A stretch of 64,000 bases of DNA from Thelephora terrestris (taxonomy: Eukaryota > Basidiomycota > Agaricomycetes > Thelephorales > Thelephoraceae). Of this stretch, positions 36,167-48,250 are shown in pieces. The DNA lies in assembly GCA_015956445.1 (NCBI GenBank), contig WIUZ02000002.1, forward strand, positions 310,001 to 374,000, written 5' to 3'. The position numbers and the translations under genes are program-made. The notes below the pieces were generated by a model. That model was not told where the DNA came from, did no database searches, and saw only the letters and a list, made by a program, of their open reading frames with translations. The first letter of the stretch is position 1. Each line of letters begins with the position of its first letter.

Positions 36167-39100
36167 ATGTCTCTCTCCGGTCGCGGTCGCGGCGGAGCCC
36201 CTGCATGGGCTGCCCACTCTGGATCCCAAAGACGCCCGGTCGTCGCCCTTGTTAATTTGTTCAAGGTTTCGTTGGATCGCATGGGGAGCACTGTGTATCA
36301 ATATGATGGTTCGTCTTCTCACCTCTTTTCATCCATCTTGATTTCACATCACATTCAGTCGGTCAGTAGATTCCTCGAGCTCTGGACTGCCTCACACGTC
36401 AATGTCCACAAACTTGACCCAGGTATCATTCCGGAGATCAAGGCCAGACGGCGCCTCGTTGAGATTGTTGATGCCGTTCAATCGAGCAACCCGGAGATCT
36501 TCCGCGTCAAAGCTGCGTTTGACGGCAACAAGAACATATACTCTTTCAAGCCACTCTTTGCTGGTGGCAGTGAAGGAGTGTTCCTCTTTAAACCTGAGGG
36601 GATTATCACTGAATACACTGTCACTATTCGCTTGGTTGCGGAAGTGAAGGCTGGGTATCTTTCCTGAAGCAATGATTGATGCCCACTTCTGATGCTTTGT
36701 TATTAGGGATATTAAAGGGCTCATTAATGGAAACCCCTCTGAGGCTGCCATAAATGTGTCGAATATTCTCCAGATATTCATCTCTCAGCATTCAAACATG
36801 TAAGTTCTATCTTTAATGGCATTGATTTCTGGTGGTAATCTTTCATCTAGTCAGTTCCACCGCCCTCTATCCTCAAAGATAGTTTATTCAACGCTGGCAG
36901 AGCACACACATGACCTTGGAAATCACTCCCCTTTTCTACTCCACAGGGGGTTCTTCCAAAGCATCCGCCCCATTGCTGGCCACCTCATGATGAACATTGA
37001 TGTCACAGCTGGTGTCATGTTCAAGGGGGGGCCACTTATTGATGTCTGTATGGTGATCTTGGGTACAAACAACATCAGGGAACTTCAAGGCCATCAGAAG
37101 CGTGACATCCTTAGGCGTTTTCTCAAGGGCTTGCCATTCAAGATGATCAAACCTCTGAGGGGAGGCAAAGAGAGGGTTTACAGGATTACTGATATTTCAC
37201 GGTCAGCTTCAGAGTCAACATTTTCGAATAAAGAGGGTGAAGAGATGACTGTTGCAGTATGAACAAGTGATCAGATTGTCAGATTGACTCCATTACTCAT
37301 AATTATATGTAGGACCATTTCAAGAACACTGGCCGACCCCTCCAATTTCCAACAATCTTCTGTGTCCAGGCTGGCAAAGCCAAATTTTTGTTTCCCATGG
37401 AGTTTTGCAAACTCCTCCCTGGCCAACAGTTCAAGAAGACAACATCAGATGGTGACTTAAGTGCAGCAATCCTCAAGTTTACACCTCGGGACCCAAGGGC
37501 AAGGCTTGAATATATCACAGGGGCGCTCAAGCCAATGGGAGTCCTCAACTACCATGAAGGCAATAGCTACCTCAACCAAGCTGGTATCTCCATAGACTCC
37601 TCCCCACTCAAGGTCCCTGGGACCATCCTTGCCCCTCTTTGCATGACTTTTAAAGGGAGAACAGATGTGGTATGTATATCAGATTGCACAAACAGAAAGG
37701 TGTATTAATGGACTTGATTAGGCACTTCAAAATGGCTCTTGGAATTCTCAGTTTGCAAAGCATTCTGCTTCTCCCTTGAAAGCATATAAGCCAGCTGAAA
37801 TCAAGTCATGGTGCTTTTTCAATTTTGCATCACTCAGGAGGGATTCCTTCCAGAGCTTTGTTCAGGGTCTTGTCAGCAAATCAGCTGAACTTGGTAAGCT
37901 TTTGAGTCTTGTTGCATTGTTCTTGATGAATCAAGCCTCTGTTGTTAGGCATGAGTGAGGTCATTACATCAATAACTTCAGGAGGTATTGATGTGTTGTG
38001 GTTCCATATAGGTGTTGATACACATCCTGAGGTCATAACCAGCTCACCTCAGGATATCGCTACAGTACTCTTTATCTTCTCCTTTTTACCCAGCATCTGA
38101 CTCTATACTTTCAGGCTTTCAAGCAAGCAGGCACACTTGCAAATGGAAGGACTGGCAGTTGGCCACAGATCATTGTTGTGGTACTGCCAAATGGGCCAGA
38201 TGTTCGTGCCCAAGTCCGATATATTGCGGACATTGAACTTGGTGTTAGGGTTCAGTGTGTGGTGAGTAATCTAATTTTGGTACCTTAATTACTACTGATC
38301 TGAAAACCATTAAAGCATCAAGATAAAGTCAATAAGAACCACTCATCTTCACAGTATCTTACAAATGTTGCATTGAAGTATGCACATAATTTCAAAAGTA
38401 TTCATTAACTAATTATCTTTGATTAGGATCAATGCTAAGCTTAGTGGTGTAAACTGTGTACCTACCATTGTCCCAAATGACTGGATGCAAAAGTCACTAT
38501 TAATCAAGCCTACTATGGTTATTGGTAAGGAACCTTGTTCACTCAGCTTCTCTTACTAACCAAAACATCAGGTGCTGATATCTCAAGTCCTGGGTAGCTT
38601 CCCTTTGCCCCTTTATTAATCTGATCACTTATAGTTATCCTTGAAGCCCTGGTGAACAGAATCGGCCATCTATTGCTGGAATCACTGCATCATTGGACTT
38701 CTCTTTTGCCTCATACTGGGCACAGACTAGGGTGCAACAACCAGGGCTGTCAGCTATCCAAGATCTTGGACCAATGGTTGAGGTATCATTTTCCTTGCCT
38801 TATCCAAAACAATATTATGACCCATGCTGTAGGCCGCAATACACCATTTTAAACGGGAGCATAAAGTCCCCCCTATTCAACTCTTTTACTATAGAGATGG
38901 TGTCTCTGACTCTGAATTTGACACTGTGCATCAACAAGAGTATCAAGCAATCAAAGGTTTGTTTTCCAGACTTTCATGGGTATACTTCTGGACTTAATAA
39001 ATTACTCCAGATGCATATCACCAGGCTGGAATTGAAGAGTTCAAGTGTATGTTTCTATTTGTGACCAAAAGGTAAGGGATTTTACACTACCAGACACCCT

Positions 39101-39797
39101 CAAACCCTAATTGTCACTGGCAGGCACCATGTCAGGTTTTTCCCTGTGTCTGAACAGTATGTGGGTATTGGATAAATGGGAGCTTGATACTAAAACTGCA
39201 GTAGGGACTTTGGTGGGAGAACAAAGAACTTACCTGCTGGCTGGGTTGCAAACAATAGCATTGCAAGCCCCCTTTGCAAAGGAGACTTCTGGCTACTCTC
39301 TCATGCAGGCCTTCTTGGAAGTAAGGAAGGCAATTTTTGTGTTTTTCTCCTATGCTGAGTCACTGTTACCAATCATAGCAAGCCGCCCAAGTCATTATGT
39401 GCTAATGCACAATGACTTCAACTTTATGGAACAGAAGGAGGTGGAGGAATTATCCTATTACCTCTGTCATGTTCACCAGGGAGCCTCCTGCAGTGTATCT
39501 ATCCCTACCCCCATCTACTGTGAGTCAAGATTTTTTCCATCCCCTGCAAGGTGATCTAACCAAGTGATTCTACCTTTTCAGATGCAGATGTATGTATTTA
39601 TATTGAGGTCTTTGGATTTTACTTACAAACACTCCTGGGTACAGAAGGTCTGCGACATGACAAGAAAGTATTACTTCGACCCCGCTGTTGACTATGGGGA
39701 TAGCAATATGTCGTCTTCTGGTTCCACCCCATTCAACGAGACTGCGTGGAAGAGGGGGTTGAAGCAGCCAAAAGATCCGCGCATGTATTGGGTCTGA
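36167..39797 (+). CDS. Argonaute protein (PAZ, Mid and PIWI domains)
   Basis: Nineteen exons, about 848 aa: 36167-36308, 36423-36654, 36707-36799, 36851-37256, 37313-37669, 37722-37893, 37985-38064, 38115-38261, 38355-38377, 38427-38524, 38572-38593, 38647-38782, 38833-38956, 39011-39071, 39124-39156, 39202-39320, 39379-39519, 39582-39589, 39645-39797. Recognisable parts are an RG-rich start, the N domain (VYQYDG), the linker motif (RGFFQSIRPIAGHLMMNIDV), PAZ, Mid (GSWNSQFAKHSASPLKAY), and PIWI (INAKLSGVNCVPTIV, GADISSPGPGEQNRPSIAG, YYRDGVSDSEFDTVHQQEY, SRPSHYVLMHNDFNF). It binds small RNAs for silencing. The aspartates of GAD and YRDG are kept. The glutamate-finger position in QQPGLSAIQDL is not acidic, and the fourth position is Asp (YYAD). 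Introns 1 and 18 are the least typical. Exon 18 is 8 nt. Confidence 0.9.
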
Positions 39798-40268
39798 AAC
39801 TAAACACACGTACTTTTTGTATGTAGTATCGTTCAATGTGTAAGAATACTTGCTTTTTTTCCACTCCTGTGAGATAGGAAAAATGTGAACTTCCTCAGAT
39901 GGCGAGTTCATATCCAGGGCCCTTTGGCGTGAAACGAGCACAATGATCACAACATCAATAGGGTTGGACTTCGACCTCCGTGGGGGAGTCGAAGTATGAG
40001 GTGCGCTTTGGCACTCGATAGATGTCCGGAGGGTGCAGTCCCAGTTTTGATGTGAGAACAGTACCGAAGAACGGTGGCAAGATGAGAGGGACGCCAATCG
40101 ATGGTGGGAAGCACCAGAAGAAATCCTCCCGAGTGGCGCTTCATAGTAGGCTAATCTTCTCACAACAAAATGGTCAAATCACTAAATTGAAAACACAGAT
40201 GACAAAACATAGAGGTATATCTCCAAAAAATCTCCCTCCAACAGAAGGGTGGTCGGGTATCAACAGCT

Positions 40269-43084
40269 CTACCTCCTTCCGCGCCCCCTCCCTCGCAACC
40301 CAGCCGTGGAACCAGTGGCGACAGGCAGCCAAGACCTCTTCGTGATTTGGGCCTTGCGCGCCTGGATAGCTGATGGCCGCCTCGTTAGCAATCTCTCGTC
40401 TTCATCGTCTGTACCATCTTCACCCCGAACCGGAACTTCTTCGTCGCGCCCCACGGAATCAGGGTCATCACCGACATCCCCGAGTGCTTGATAGTCAACA
40501 GGTTGCTCCCCTTCGCTATCCTCCGCCCCAATCACATAACCGACGCCCATGAGCACTGGTGTCCCGGCCGCCCCACCGCCCTTCAGGAACCCCCGTTTCT
40601 TGCTCCTCGTTCCAACACCAACGAGGATGCCATCGTCGAACAACCGATCATCCTCGGCAGTCCTGATTTCCTCGTCTAGAGTTTTTCGCCTGACGTGAAT
40701 GTTGGGGAGAGCACCAGTCGCGGCCGTCTTTGGGTAGGGAGTGACACCAGCAAAGCTCCTCTCATTAAAAAGGGACAGCGTATTGTCATCATTCTCCGAG
40801 GCATATTCCAACTCGTCGTCGGAGAGATAGTGGACAGGCGTGCGAAGCTCGACGGCTGCGACACGGGATTTGGCGGGCCGACGTGGTCTGTTCGGGGTTC
40901 GCATCTGGGGCATGGGCGACGAAGGAATGCGTTTGGAGAAAATGCGTTTTGGGGTAGGATGCCTCACAGGAGGTGGTGAGGATGTCGCTATTGACAACGC
41001 AATCGGAGGGGGCATCTCGGAAACGTCTGTTGAACGCTGGCGCTCCGCGGCACGCTTATTTGCGAATCTAGTCAGTGCAGGGGGGCTGCTGTTGATCAAG
41101 ATCGCTTCCTTAGCAAGCTGTCGACCCGTGACTTTGGACTTTGGTCGATGCGCATTAGGTGGGGTGAGGGGCAAGCGGTCCTCAGCGGAGTTCTCTTGGC
41201 TAGGTTCATGGTCAGAGCACAAGGAGGGTGTGTCGTCTATGGATCCTGAGCCACTAGTTGGAGGATTGGGTTTCGCGGTTGAATGAATGATGGTGGGTGG
41301 AAGGAGGGCGGAGTGTGTAGCAGGAGGGGCGGGAAGTGCACGCTGTACTTTGGGAAGTGGTTGGGCGTGGGTGAGTGATGGGAGGTCACCACACGGAATA
41401 GATGAGGGATCAAAGGAGGTGTTGGAAGTGGTCAACCGCCGTTCCAGCTTGTGAGAAACTAAACAGATCGAGTCAGGTGAGACATACGCTAAAGACCGAA
41501 TAAACATACGGGATAAGTTGGACTGGTCTGTTCTCTGCCGCTTATTCATAGTTCCGGCGCCACCGGTACTCAACCTACGTTTGAGTGAGGCGGTGGTTGC
41601 TTCTCGCTCTAAAGGGTTGACCTCTATTCCAGTGTTGCGAATGGATGCAAGGCTGCCGGTCTTCCGCAACTTGGCGGTCTTCATCTCGGTAAGGAAAGCA
41701 GCCATTTTGTCGCCACCCAATTTAACGGTGGGCTGCCCGGTACGCTTAGTTCTTGAAGAGGCATAAGCACCATTGATTGGCGCCTCGACAGGAAGAGTGG
41801 TGTGTTTCAAAGCAGCTCTCGCGGAAGAGAGGAAGTCTTCGGTGGATTTAGCACCTGACCCTGGTAATCGAACCGGAGGAATGTGTGAACTCGATCCCGA
41901 TGGGGGAGGCGGTGGCGGGGGAGGTGGTGGAGGCATCATTGTGTGCCCTAGTAGAACACTAGGTGGACGTTGGGGATGGGGTGACCTGCGTCGCTCCAGC
42001 TGGGCGATGTCAGCAAACGTTCAATCCCACCATGTGAATTCTTACCTCTCTCCTCAACTGGGCGACTTCATGTTCCAAAACACGGATTCGCTCTTTGTCC
42101 CGATCACGCTCTAGTTCAATGCGTTCTCGGTCTTCATCAGCCGCGGCACCATCCTCGAGTCGCTTCTGGGCGGTTTTGTGCGACTCCAATATGTTGACGA
42201 GTTCCCACTCCTTCCCTCGAAACTCATACTCTGTCGTGGTCTCGCCGGGATCACGTTCGAACGGTGGCTCTACAGCCCTCTGTTTTCCTTTCGCTTTAGC
42301 AGAGAGGACAGGCAGGGGCGGAACGTCTTCCTCTGGAAGCAAAATTTGAGTACAGTGCACATCTGGGCCGCTGAGACGACGGACCTGAACTGATGTCAGC
42401 TTCGACGGGGTGATCCTCCAACGTTGGACGGACGTCTGTCCCCGTAGCATCGGGTTTTTCGAGGGTGGGCGAAGGTGGATTGCTAGAGACGCGTTGAATA
42501 CGTGTGGTCTGGAGCTGAGGGGTAATGTTCGGTGCCATGGACGGCGAACGCGGGAATAACGAGCCGGGCATGGTTGGGGGCGGAGGTTTCAAGAACGTTT
42601 TCTCACGGGAAACTCGTGAAGGTAGATTGTGGGGCACTGGATGGGAACTAGGTACACCGCTGGGAAGCATGATGAGTCCAACTCACCAGATTCATTCTGT
42701 GTATTGGGGACACCAAGTTTCTCGGTACGGTGTGATCGTCTGCTTCGAGGTCTGCTTGCACGTTGATCCTTGTTGGGACCCTCGTCGCGGTCGAGATCCG
42801 AGGGGCCTGCATACACTGTATCAACGACACGCCTCGACTTCTTCTTAACGCGTTGAGGGCGGTGCGATGAGTCGGAAGGACCGGGTTCGGGTGGTCGCTG
42901 TGAGATGTGGATTAATATCGTGTTGAATTTGTTCGTGATCGCGTGTTGTGTAACTTGCCTGTGCGGAGCCTCCTGCTGCATTGACCACAAATGATTCAAT
43001 CTCCCGCGAGAAAAATCCAAAAACATTGGACAGTAATCCAGAGCTCGCTGCTTCGGATTTGCTCGAGTTGGCGGAGGGTCCCAT
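40269..43084 (-). CDS. Large disordered protein with central coiled coil, function unknown
   Basis: Minus strand, about six exons starting 43084-42959 and 42897 to about 42695, then exons in 42645-42010, 42000-41515 and 41460-40269. It starts MGPSANSSKSEAASSGLLSN. A basic block (QRVKKKSRRVVDTVY) and a Pro-rich part (FLKPPPPTMPG) follow. The coiled coil is strongly charged (ELVNILESHKTAQKRLED, RERIELERDRDKERIRVLEH). A run of 12 prolines lies near 41900-41935. The C-terminal half is conserved-looking (VHYLSDDELEYASENDDNT, ERSFAGVTPYPKT, DRLFDDGILVGVGTRSKK) and ends in an RG-rich tail (GLRGRGRGRR). I recognise no family. The first intron appears to use a GC donor (CAG|GCAAGT at 42958). Confidence 0.65.
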
Positions 43085-44936
43085 GAGAGAATGGAACAAC
43101 TGGGACAAGAGTGCGGCTGTGACGTGACATAACCGTGACGCCCACCGAAGGTTTGACCAATTGAACTTCTGCCACGGCGGGGCTGTTGCAATCCAGTGAC
43201 CGAAAGGCTTTCGCTTCCAATGAAGCATCTGCGAGCGGGAGGATGCCTTGCCGAATTCATTTCCCAGCCACCCACCACCGAAGCTTTGTTCGTGTCTTTG
43301 GCTCTAGAGTTCCGACCTCGCGCGCAGACTCCTCGACATCCGGATGCCTTCCAAGTTCCACGTCGAAGAATACCCTCTTACACACCCGTGGACATGTCAC
43401 GGTCTTTCCGTGTTCCAGTCATGCAGCGCCGACTGTGTTAAGATTGGTTTGATTTCTAATCTAGATCGATAGCCGTGAGTCTTACTTGTCTTACTGCCAG
43501 TCGAAGCCACCTCTCCCGATCGCAACTGCGAAGATTTCTTTTTTTCGCACAGCCCTCTCGCTCCCTCGGAACACATGGTGACCCTCACGCGCTTCGTGGG
43601 ACCACTCAGCTTGTTCAAGCGGTAGTAGACTTAAAAAGAGTCTTATGGCTTTTTCTCGTTGCAAGTCATCTTTGGAATTCATGCGCACCTCCACGCATGT
43701 TCATCGAATACCGCAGCGTTGAATAAGACAAGGTAGGGGTAGATGCAGCAAGGAAACCGCGAAGCTACTTCCGGGCCACCTCCAAGGTTCTTTCGCCCTT
43801 ATGCTACAAAGAACTATACCCTCAGGGATTACGCTGAGCAGCTTGTTATTCACGCTGTCGCTTTGACGGTCTGAGGTGCAAGGATCATCCAAGCTAGGCC
43901 GCGTTCATAGACGAATGTTACCGGGCCCGGTACATGGATAGGTCTCCGTAGCGAAAGGGTAGATGTCCAGGAAAAATGTCTCTCAGGCAGAAAGTGGTCC
44001 CAACGTTGACATACTGCACCCACACCCGTGACCGAGATCAATCAACAATTGCTGTCGACAGCGGCGCAAAAAAGGGGGGACAGAAAAAGTCCTACACGTA
44101 CCGCTCCCCACCACCGCAAGAGTTACATACAGCTGTTGTGCGCGCAGTTGAGTAGCCCAAGTCGCCACACCCCACTATTTGGACGCCCCCTCACACACAA
44201 ATATGTCCATAGAAAGAGTGACCCTGCAGCTCTCGTCCGCTGGAAATTGACGCGTCTATCAAGGATGCCTTGTGTCCGGCTTTCCGGACGCAATCAGGAT
44301 TGTGGAAGGCATCTTTCATTCCAGGCTCGAGTATCGCACAGCATTGTTTGCTTGTCATCGACACCGAACATAGAGGGATAGGTCAAGTCGACATGCCTCA
44401 TGCTTCACGGTCGGTTTCGCCGTGTGACAATGAGCTTGGTGGTATCATGCAGGGCGAGCTTCCGTTTTCGGACCCTTCCTGGTCAAGGCGCTGGTCGTTC
44501 GGCGCCGCAGGCCCACAAACCTTTCGACCACAGGCTCTTCCGGCGGTATCACTGGTGATTCATTTTCTTCCTTCTCGACGCAAGAATTGAATTCGTGCGC
44601 AAACCTCTCCGTTTTGGCTGCAGCTTTGACGTAGCCCTTTCTTGCTCGGTCAGCCACGCCTGACGCGCATGATAACCTATTACATTCATTCAAGCCGGAC
44701 CTTCGAATATCAGTTCATTGCGATCACGGAGACCCATCTTTTCCTGTGTAATATCATGCTGAGTTATCCAAGCTACACGTTCTTCACCTGTGTTTTTACC
44801 GCCTCATGAGATTTGTCTGTGACGAATAGCCGTGGGAACATTGCGCCCACATCGGTCGGCCAGAGTCGTTCACCCTTGAGGTGGGGGGACCCACGACGCG
44901 CACCTGAGGGAAGGATTAGGTGACGGCCTTTTCATC
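43085..44936. other. Intergenic stretch, no supported gene
   Basis: About 1.85 kb between the disordered-protein start and the decayed F-box-like sequence. Frames at 43196-43441 plus and 44028-44590 plus show no family likeness and no good splice pairs. Nothing further can be supported. Confidence 0.4.
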
Positions 44937-45870
44937 CGCCTTGTTTTGCTTGGTATCCCCATTCAAGGACATAATCGAGAGCGTTTCGTCCATCAATCGT
45001 CTCCCAGAATTCGTTGTCGCAATTACGGCCTTCATCACCAATCAGAGTACGAGCTTCCGGCTCGCTGCGGTATGCAGGCATTGGCATTGTGCCCTAACCG
45101 GGGCTGCCACATTCTGGACCCCCTTTGATTTTCGAAGTCAACCACGTATCTTTATTCTCCTGCAGAGATCTAGGCCCACCTCCATCGGCGTTACCATTAT
45201 CGTTCTCTTCTTGGCGGGTCGGCTCCCACACTTGGAACAATGTGGATGCGAATGCAACGGCGGCAGGACGCCCCAAATTCCCCTCCTCCCTGTGTCCCGT
45301 TCTTTCAAGGCCAATCTCCCGCCCTAGGAACTCTGTATCTTGGGAGGGGCTCACCCGCTCGACCTCGCCCGGTCCGTGCCAATTATAGCCGACGGCCTGT
45401 CAAGACTTGTCCTTAACAACGAGATGTAGCCTTCACGACCTCCTCGATCACTTTGGGGGATTGAGAGACACGTGAGCATCGACCTTCCAAATTTTCAAAG
45501 ATCCGCTCCGGCGTCACGTATCGTATCCCTGCCAAACGTAAGGGAGGTGGGGCTGGACCGCTCTCCCCTGCCATTCTCCCAAACCCTTCCTTGTTCTTCT
45601 ACGGAAATGTGTTTGGGGCCACGGTGGAAGATACCCCCTTGTGGTGTCTGGGCAAGGCGGAAACCCAAAAATGTTGGAGTCGCGGTTCGTCAAGATCAGT
45701 ACCATTGTATTTCTAGGGTCCAATTGCATAGTGGTATTACCAGGGACCCGTTTGGCTCCCTTAGAGCATGCTGGCCACTTTGATTGTTCGAATCCCTTTC
45801 AGTCCCTCATTCGAGACAGCGTTATCCGACTCGCTAGAACCGGCGAAGGGATTGCGGGCATCCCCTGATG
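44937..45870 (+). pseudogene. Decayed F-box/LRR-like gene
   Basis: A frame at 44937-45327 contains an F-box-like segment typical of Agaricomycete F-box families (INRLPEFVVAITAFITNQST, FRLAAVCRHWHCALTGAATF). It continues with RIFILLQRSRPTSIGVTI. Further downstream, shorter frames resemble the variable LRR part (IVSLPNVREVGLDRSPLPF at about 45475-45560) but need several frame changes that no splice signals explain. The usual LPPE motif is altered to LPEF. I read it as a broken member of a large family. A functional multi-exon gene is possible but less likely. Confidence 0.5.
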
Positions 45871-46095
45871 TGTTGCATAGGATTTCCCGGCTCCTCCAGA
45901 AACCGTGCAAGTAGAGATAATCGTTTGGTTTCTGAAGCTACAACGCAGAAACCCATTCACCGTGTAGTGGTTTACCGAAGAAATGATAACCATCCGCACG
46001 TATTTAAAATACGATCATTCTCGTTCACGTGGTTTGATGCAACCGCGTCTTGTAAAATTCGTCCATCATCCTTCCGATTACGCGTTCCCTCATCG

Positions 46096-48250
46096 ATGGC
46101 CTCGATCCCCGTCACGATTAAACATTCCGGGAAAACGTACTCTCTCACTCTTAATGCTTCTCAACCGCCTCAAGCCTTCAAGGAGACTATCTACCAGTCT
46201 ACCGGGATTCCGGTTGACCGGATGAAAGTCATATTCAAAGGTAGAACGATCATGGATGACGATTGGGGTAAAATTGCATTAAAGGCGGATATGAGTTTCG
46301 TGGTCCTGGGGACGGCTGGGGAGCTTCCGAAGCCTCCGGAGACAAAGACTGTTTTCTTAGAAGGTTCCGTCGTTGATCATTGTTCACATGCGAGGTTTGG
46401 TGTGACTGAACCGTGTTGTGCGTTTTCATTATAGATATGGATGATAAGGAATTGGCTGAGGCGGTGAGTGATCTTCTTTGGGTATCCATCATGGGCAAGT
46501 GCTGACTAGGACTCTTGACCTTCGAAGCTCGCCTACCCTGTCGGGTTGAAGAACCTCGGGAACACCTGCTATATGAACTCCACAGTCCAAATGTTACGCG
46601 CGATTCCGGAGCTCCAGACGACTCTGACCAGGTATGTTGAATCTCTTTGATTTATCGAACTTGTTGATCGAAGATGTCTATAGTAGTTCTACCTCTGGCC
46701 TCCCCGCACATCTCGGACAACTGTACAATTCGATGTCTCGAACGCCAGACGCATATATTCCCCAGCAATTTCTTACATCCTTGAGGCAGGCCTTCCCCCA
46801 ATTCGCTGAGCTTATCAGCGGCGGTGGCGGAGGAATCAGGGGTCCTGCTTACGCTCAACAAGGTGATTTGCGATCACTCAGCATTCCTGATAAATTTCCA
46901 AAAAATGTTTTCCAGACGCGGAGGAATGTTATTCTCAGATTGTCGCAAATGCTCTGCGTGACGTCCCAGGGCCGTCCGGGAAGAAATTCGTCGAGGCTTA
47001 CATGATGACCCGTTTGCGGAACGAGTAGGTGTTCACTGATTTTCTACGTCTGCAGCGAATGGGTAGAGGCCTGAACTGATCCTTTCAGATTGAAATGCGA
47101 TGAGGCGCCAGATGAACCCGCTACGGTGTCAACGGAGGAAGCGCTCAAGGTCGGATGCCACATTTCGATGCGGACGAATTTCATGCAGCCGGGAATCAAG
47201 GAGGTCGGAGGTCATCATCTGGCAACATTCTCAATCAACCCTGATCGTGATTCGTAGGCTTTGGACCAGAAAGTGACGAAACACTCGCCGACTTTGAACC
47301 GGGACGCCAGTTACTCGCAGCACTCACGTCTGGAACGACTCCCCATGTACCTCACGGTCCATATGGTCCGCTTCGCGTGGAAGTCAGATATTAGCAAGAA
47401 AGTGAAGATCATGGTGAGGGAGCTCCGCCAAACATGCGTATATGCAATCTTGATCGATGGCGTTATTCTAGCGCAGAGTCAACTTCCCGACGGAATACGA
47501 TGCGTTGGAGATCGTGACGGATGAGTTGAAAGCTAAATTACAGCCGGTATCTCGGAGGTTGATGGAAATCGAAAAGGAGAGGATGGAAAGGTGTAAGGTT
47601 CGGAAACGGATGAAGAATAAGGCATCGACGAGTCAGACGGCAGCTCCGTCGGAACCTACTGACGCTACAGAAGGGGGAGAAATGGATGTTGACAAGAAGC
47701 CTGAGGACGGCGGCGATCTCCAAGACGAAGCTGTTTACAGAAAGAAAGAATTAGAGGAGCTCGAGGCGCTGATCAGCCCTGACATCAAGGCCGATACAGG
47801 GGCCAGCCCAACTGGGTTGTACGAGCTGGTCGGTACGTGTGAACCATCTTACGGTTTTTCCACCGTCATCATGCAGACCCCTTACGGCGAATGGACAGCA
47901 ATCATCACCCATAAAGGTGCCGCGGCGGATGCCGGTCACTACGTCGGATTTGTCAAGAGGAGCGCCTTTCATCCACGGGCCAGCGAAGCGGCTAGGCCTG
48001 GACAAAGGACGATCGATGACGAAGATAACGACTGGTACAAATTTGACGATGATAAAGTTTCCATCTTCCCGGAAGAAAAACTGGCCACGTTGGGTGGGGG
48101 AGGTTCGTGTTCCATATATCCCCCCTTCGTCATGATCTACGTCCTTTCTATTCTTGGGAATCTTGTGTGCTGACTTTCCGATTTCTTTAATTTGTAGGCG
48201 AGGATGCGTCGGCTTATGTCCTATTGTATAAGACCAAACCTCTTGCATAA
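46096..48250 (+). CDS. UBP6: Proteasome-associated ubiquitin carboxyl-terminal hydrolase UBP6/USP14
   Basis: Nine exons, 547 aa: 46096-46363, 46435-46463, 46528-46631, 46684-46862, 46916-47024, 47089-47203, 47258-47413, 47472-48102, 48198-48250. The N-terminal ubiquitin-like domain (PVTIKHSGKTYSLTLNASQP, MKVIFKGRTIMDDDWG) would dock on the proteasome base. The catalytic domain begins PVGLKNLGNTCYMNSTVQ with the active-site Cys. It continues through QQDAEECYSQ (Cys box 2), YLTVHMVRFAWK and a Lys-rich linker. The His box is GAAADAGHYVGFVKR with WYKFDDDKVS, and the end is ASAYVLLYKTK. The protein trims ubiquitin from proteasome-bound substrates. Order and length match the family, and every splice phase closes. 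Confidence 0.94.

Noticed and set aside
41890-41935. GGC/GGT-rich simple repeat
   Set aside because: It is the coding sequence of a proline run in the minus-strand disordered protein, not an independent repeat element.
45784-45796. GTTCGAATCC, a tRNA B-box-like motif
   Set aside because: The flanking bases cannot form a T-arm stem, no acceptor stem or A box is placed correctly, and the site lies within decayed F-box-like sequence.
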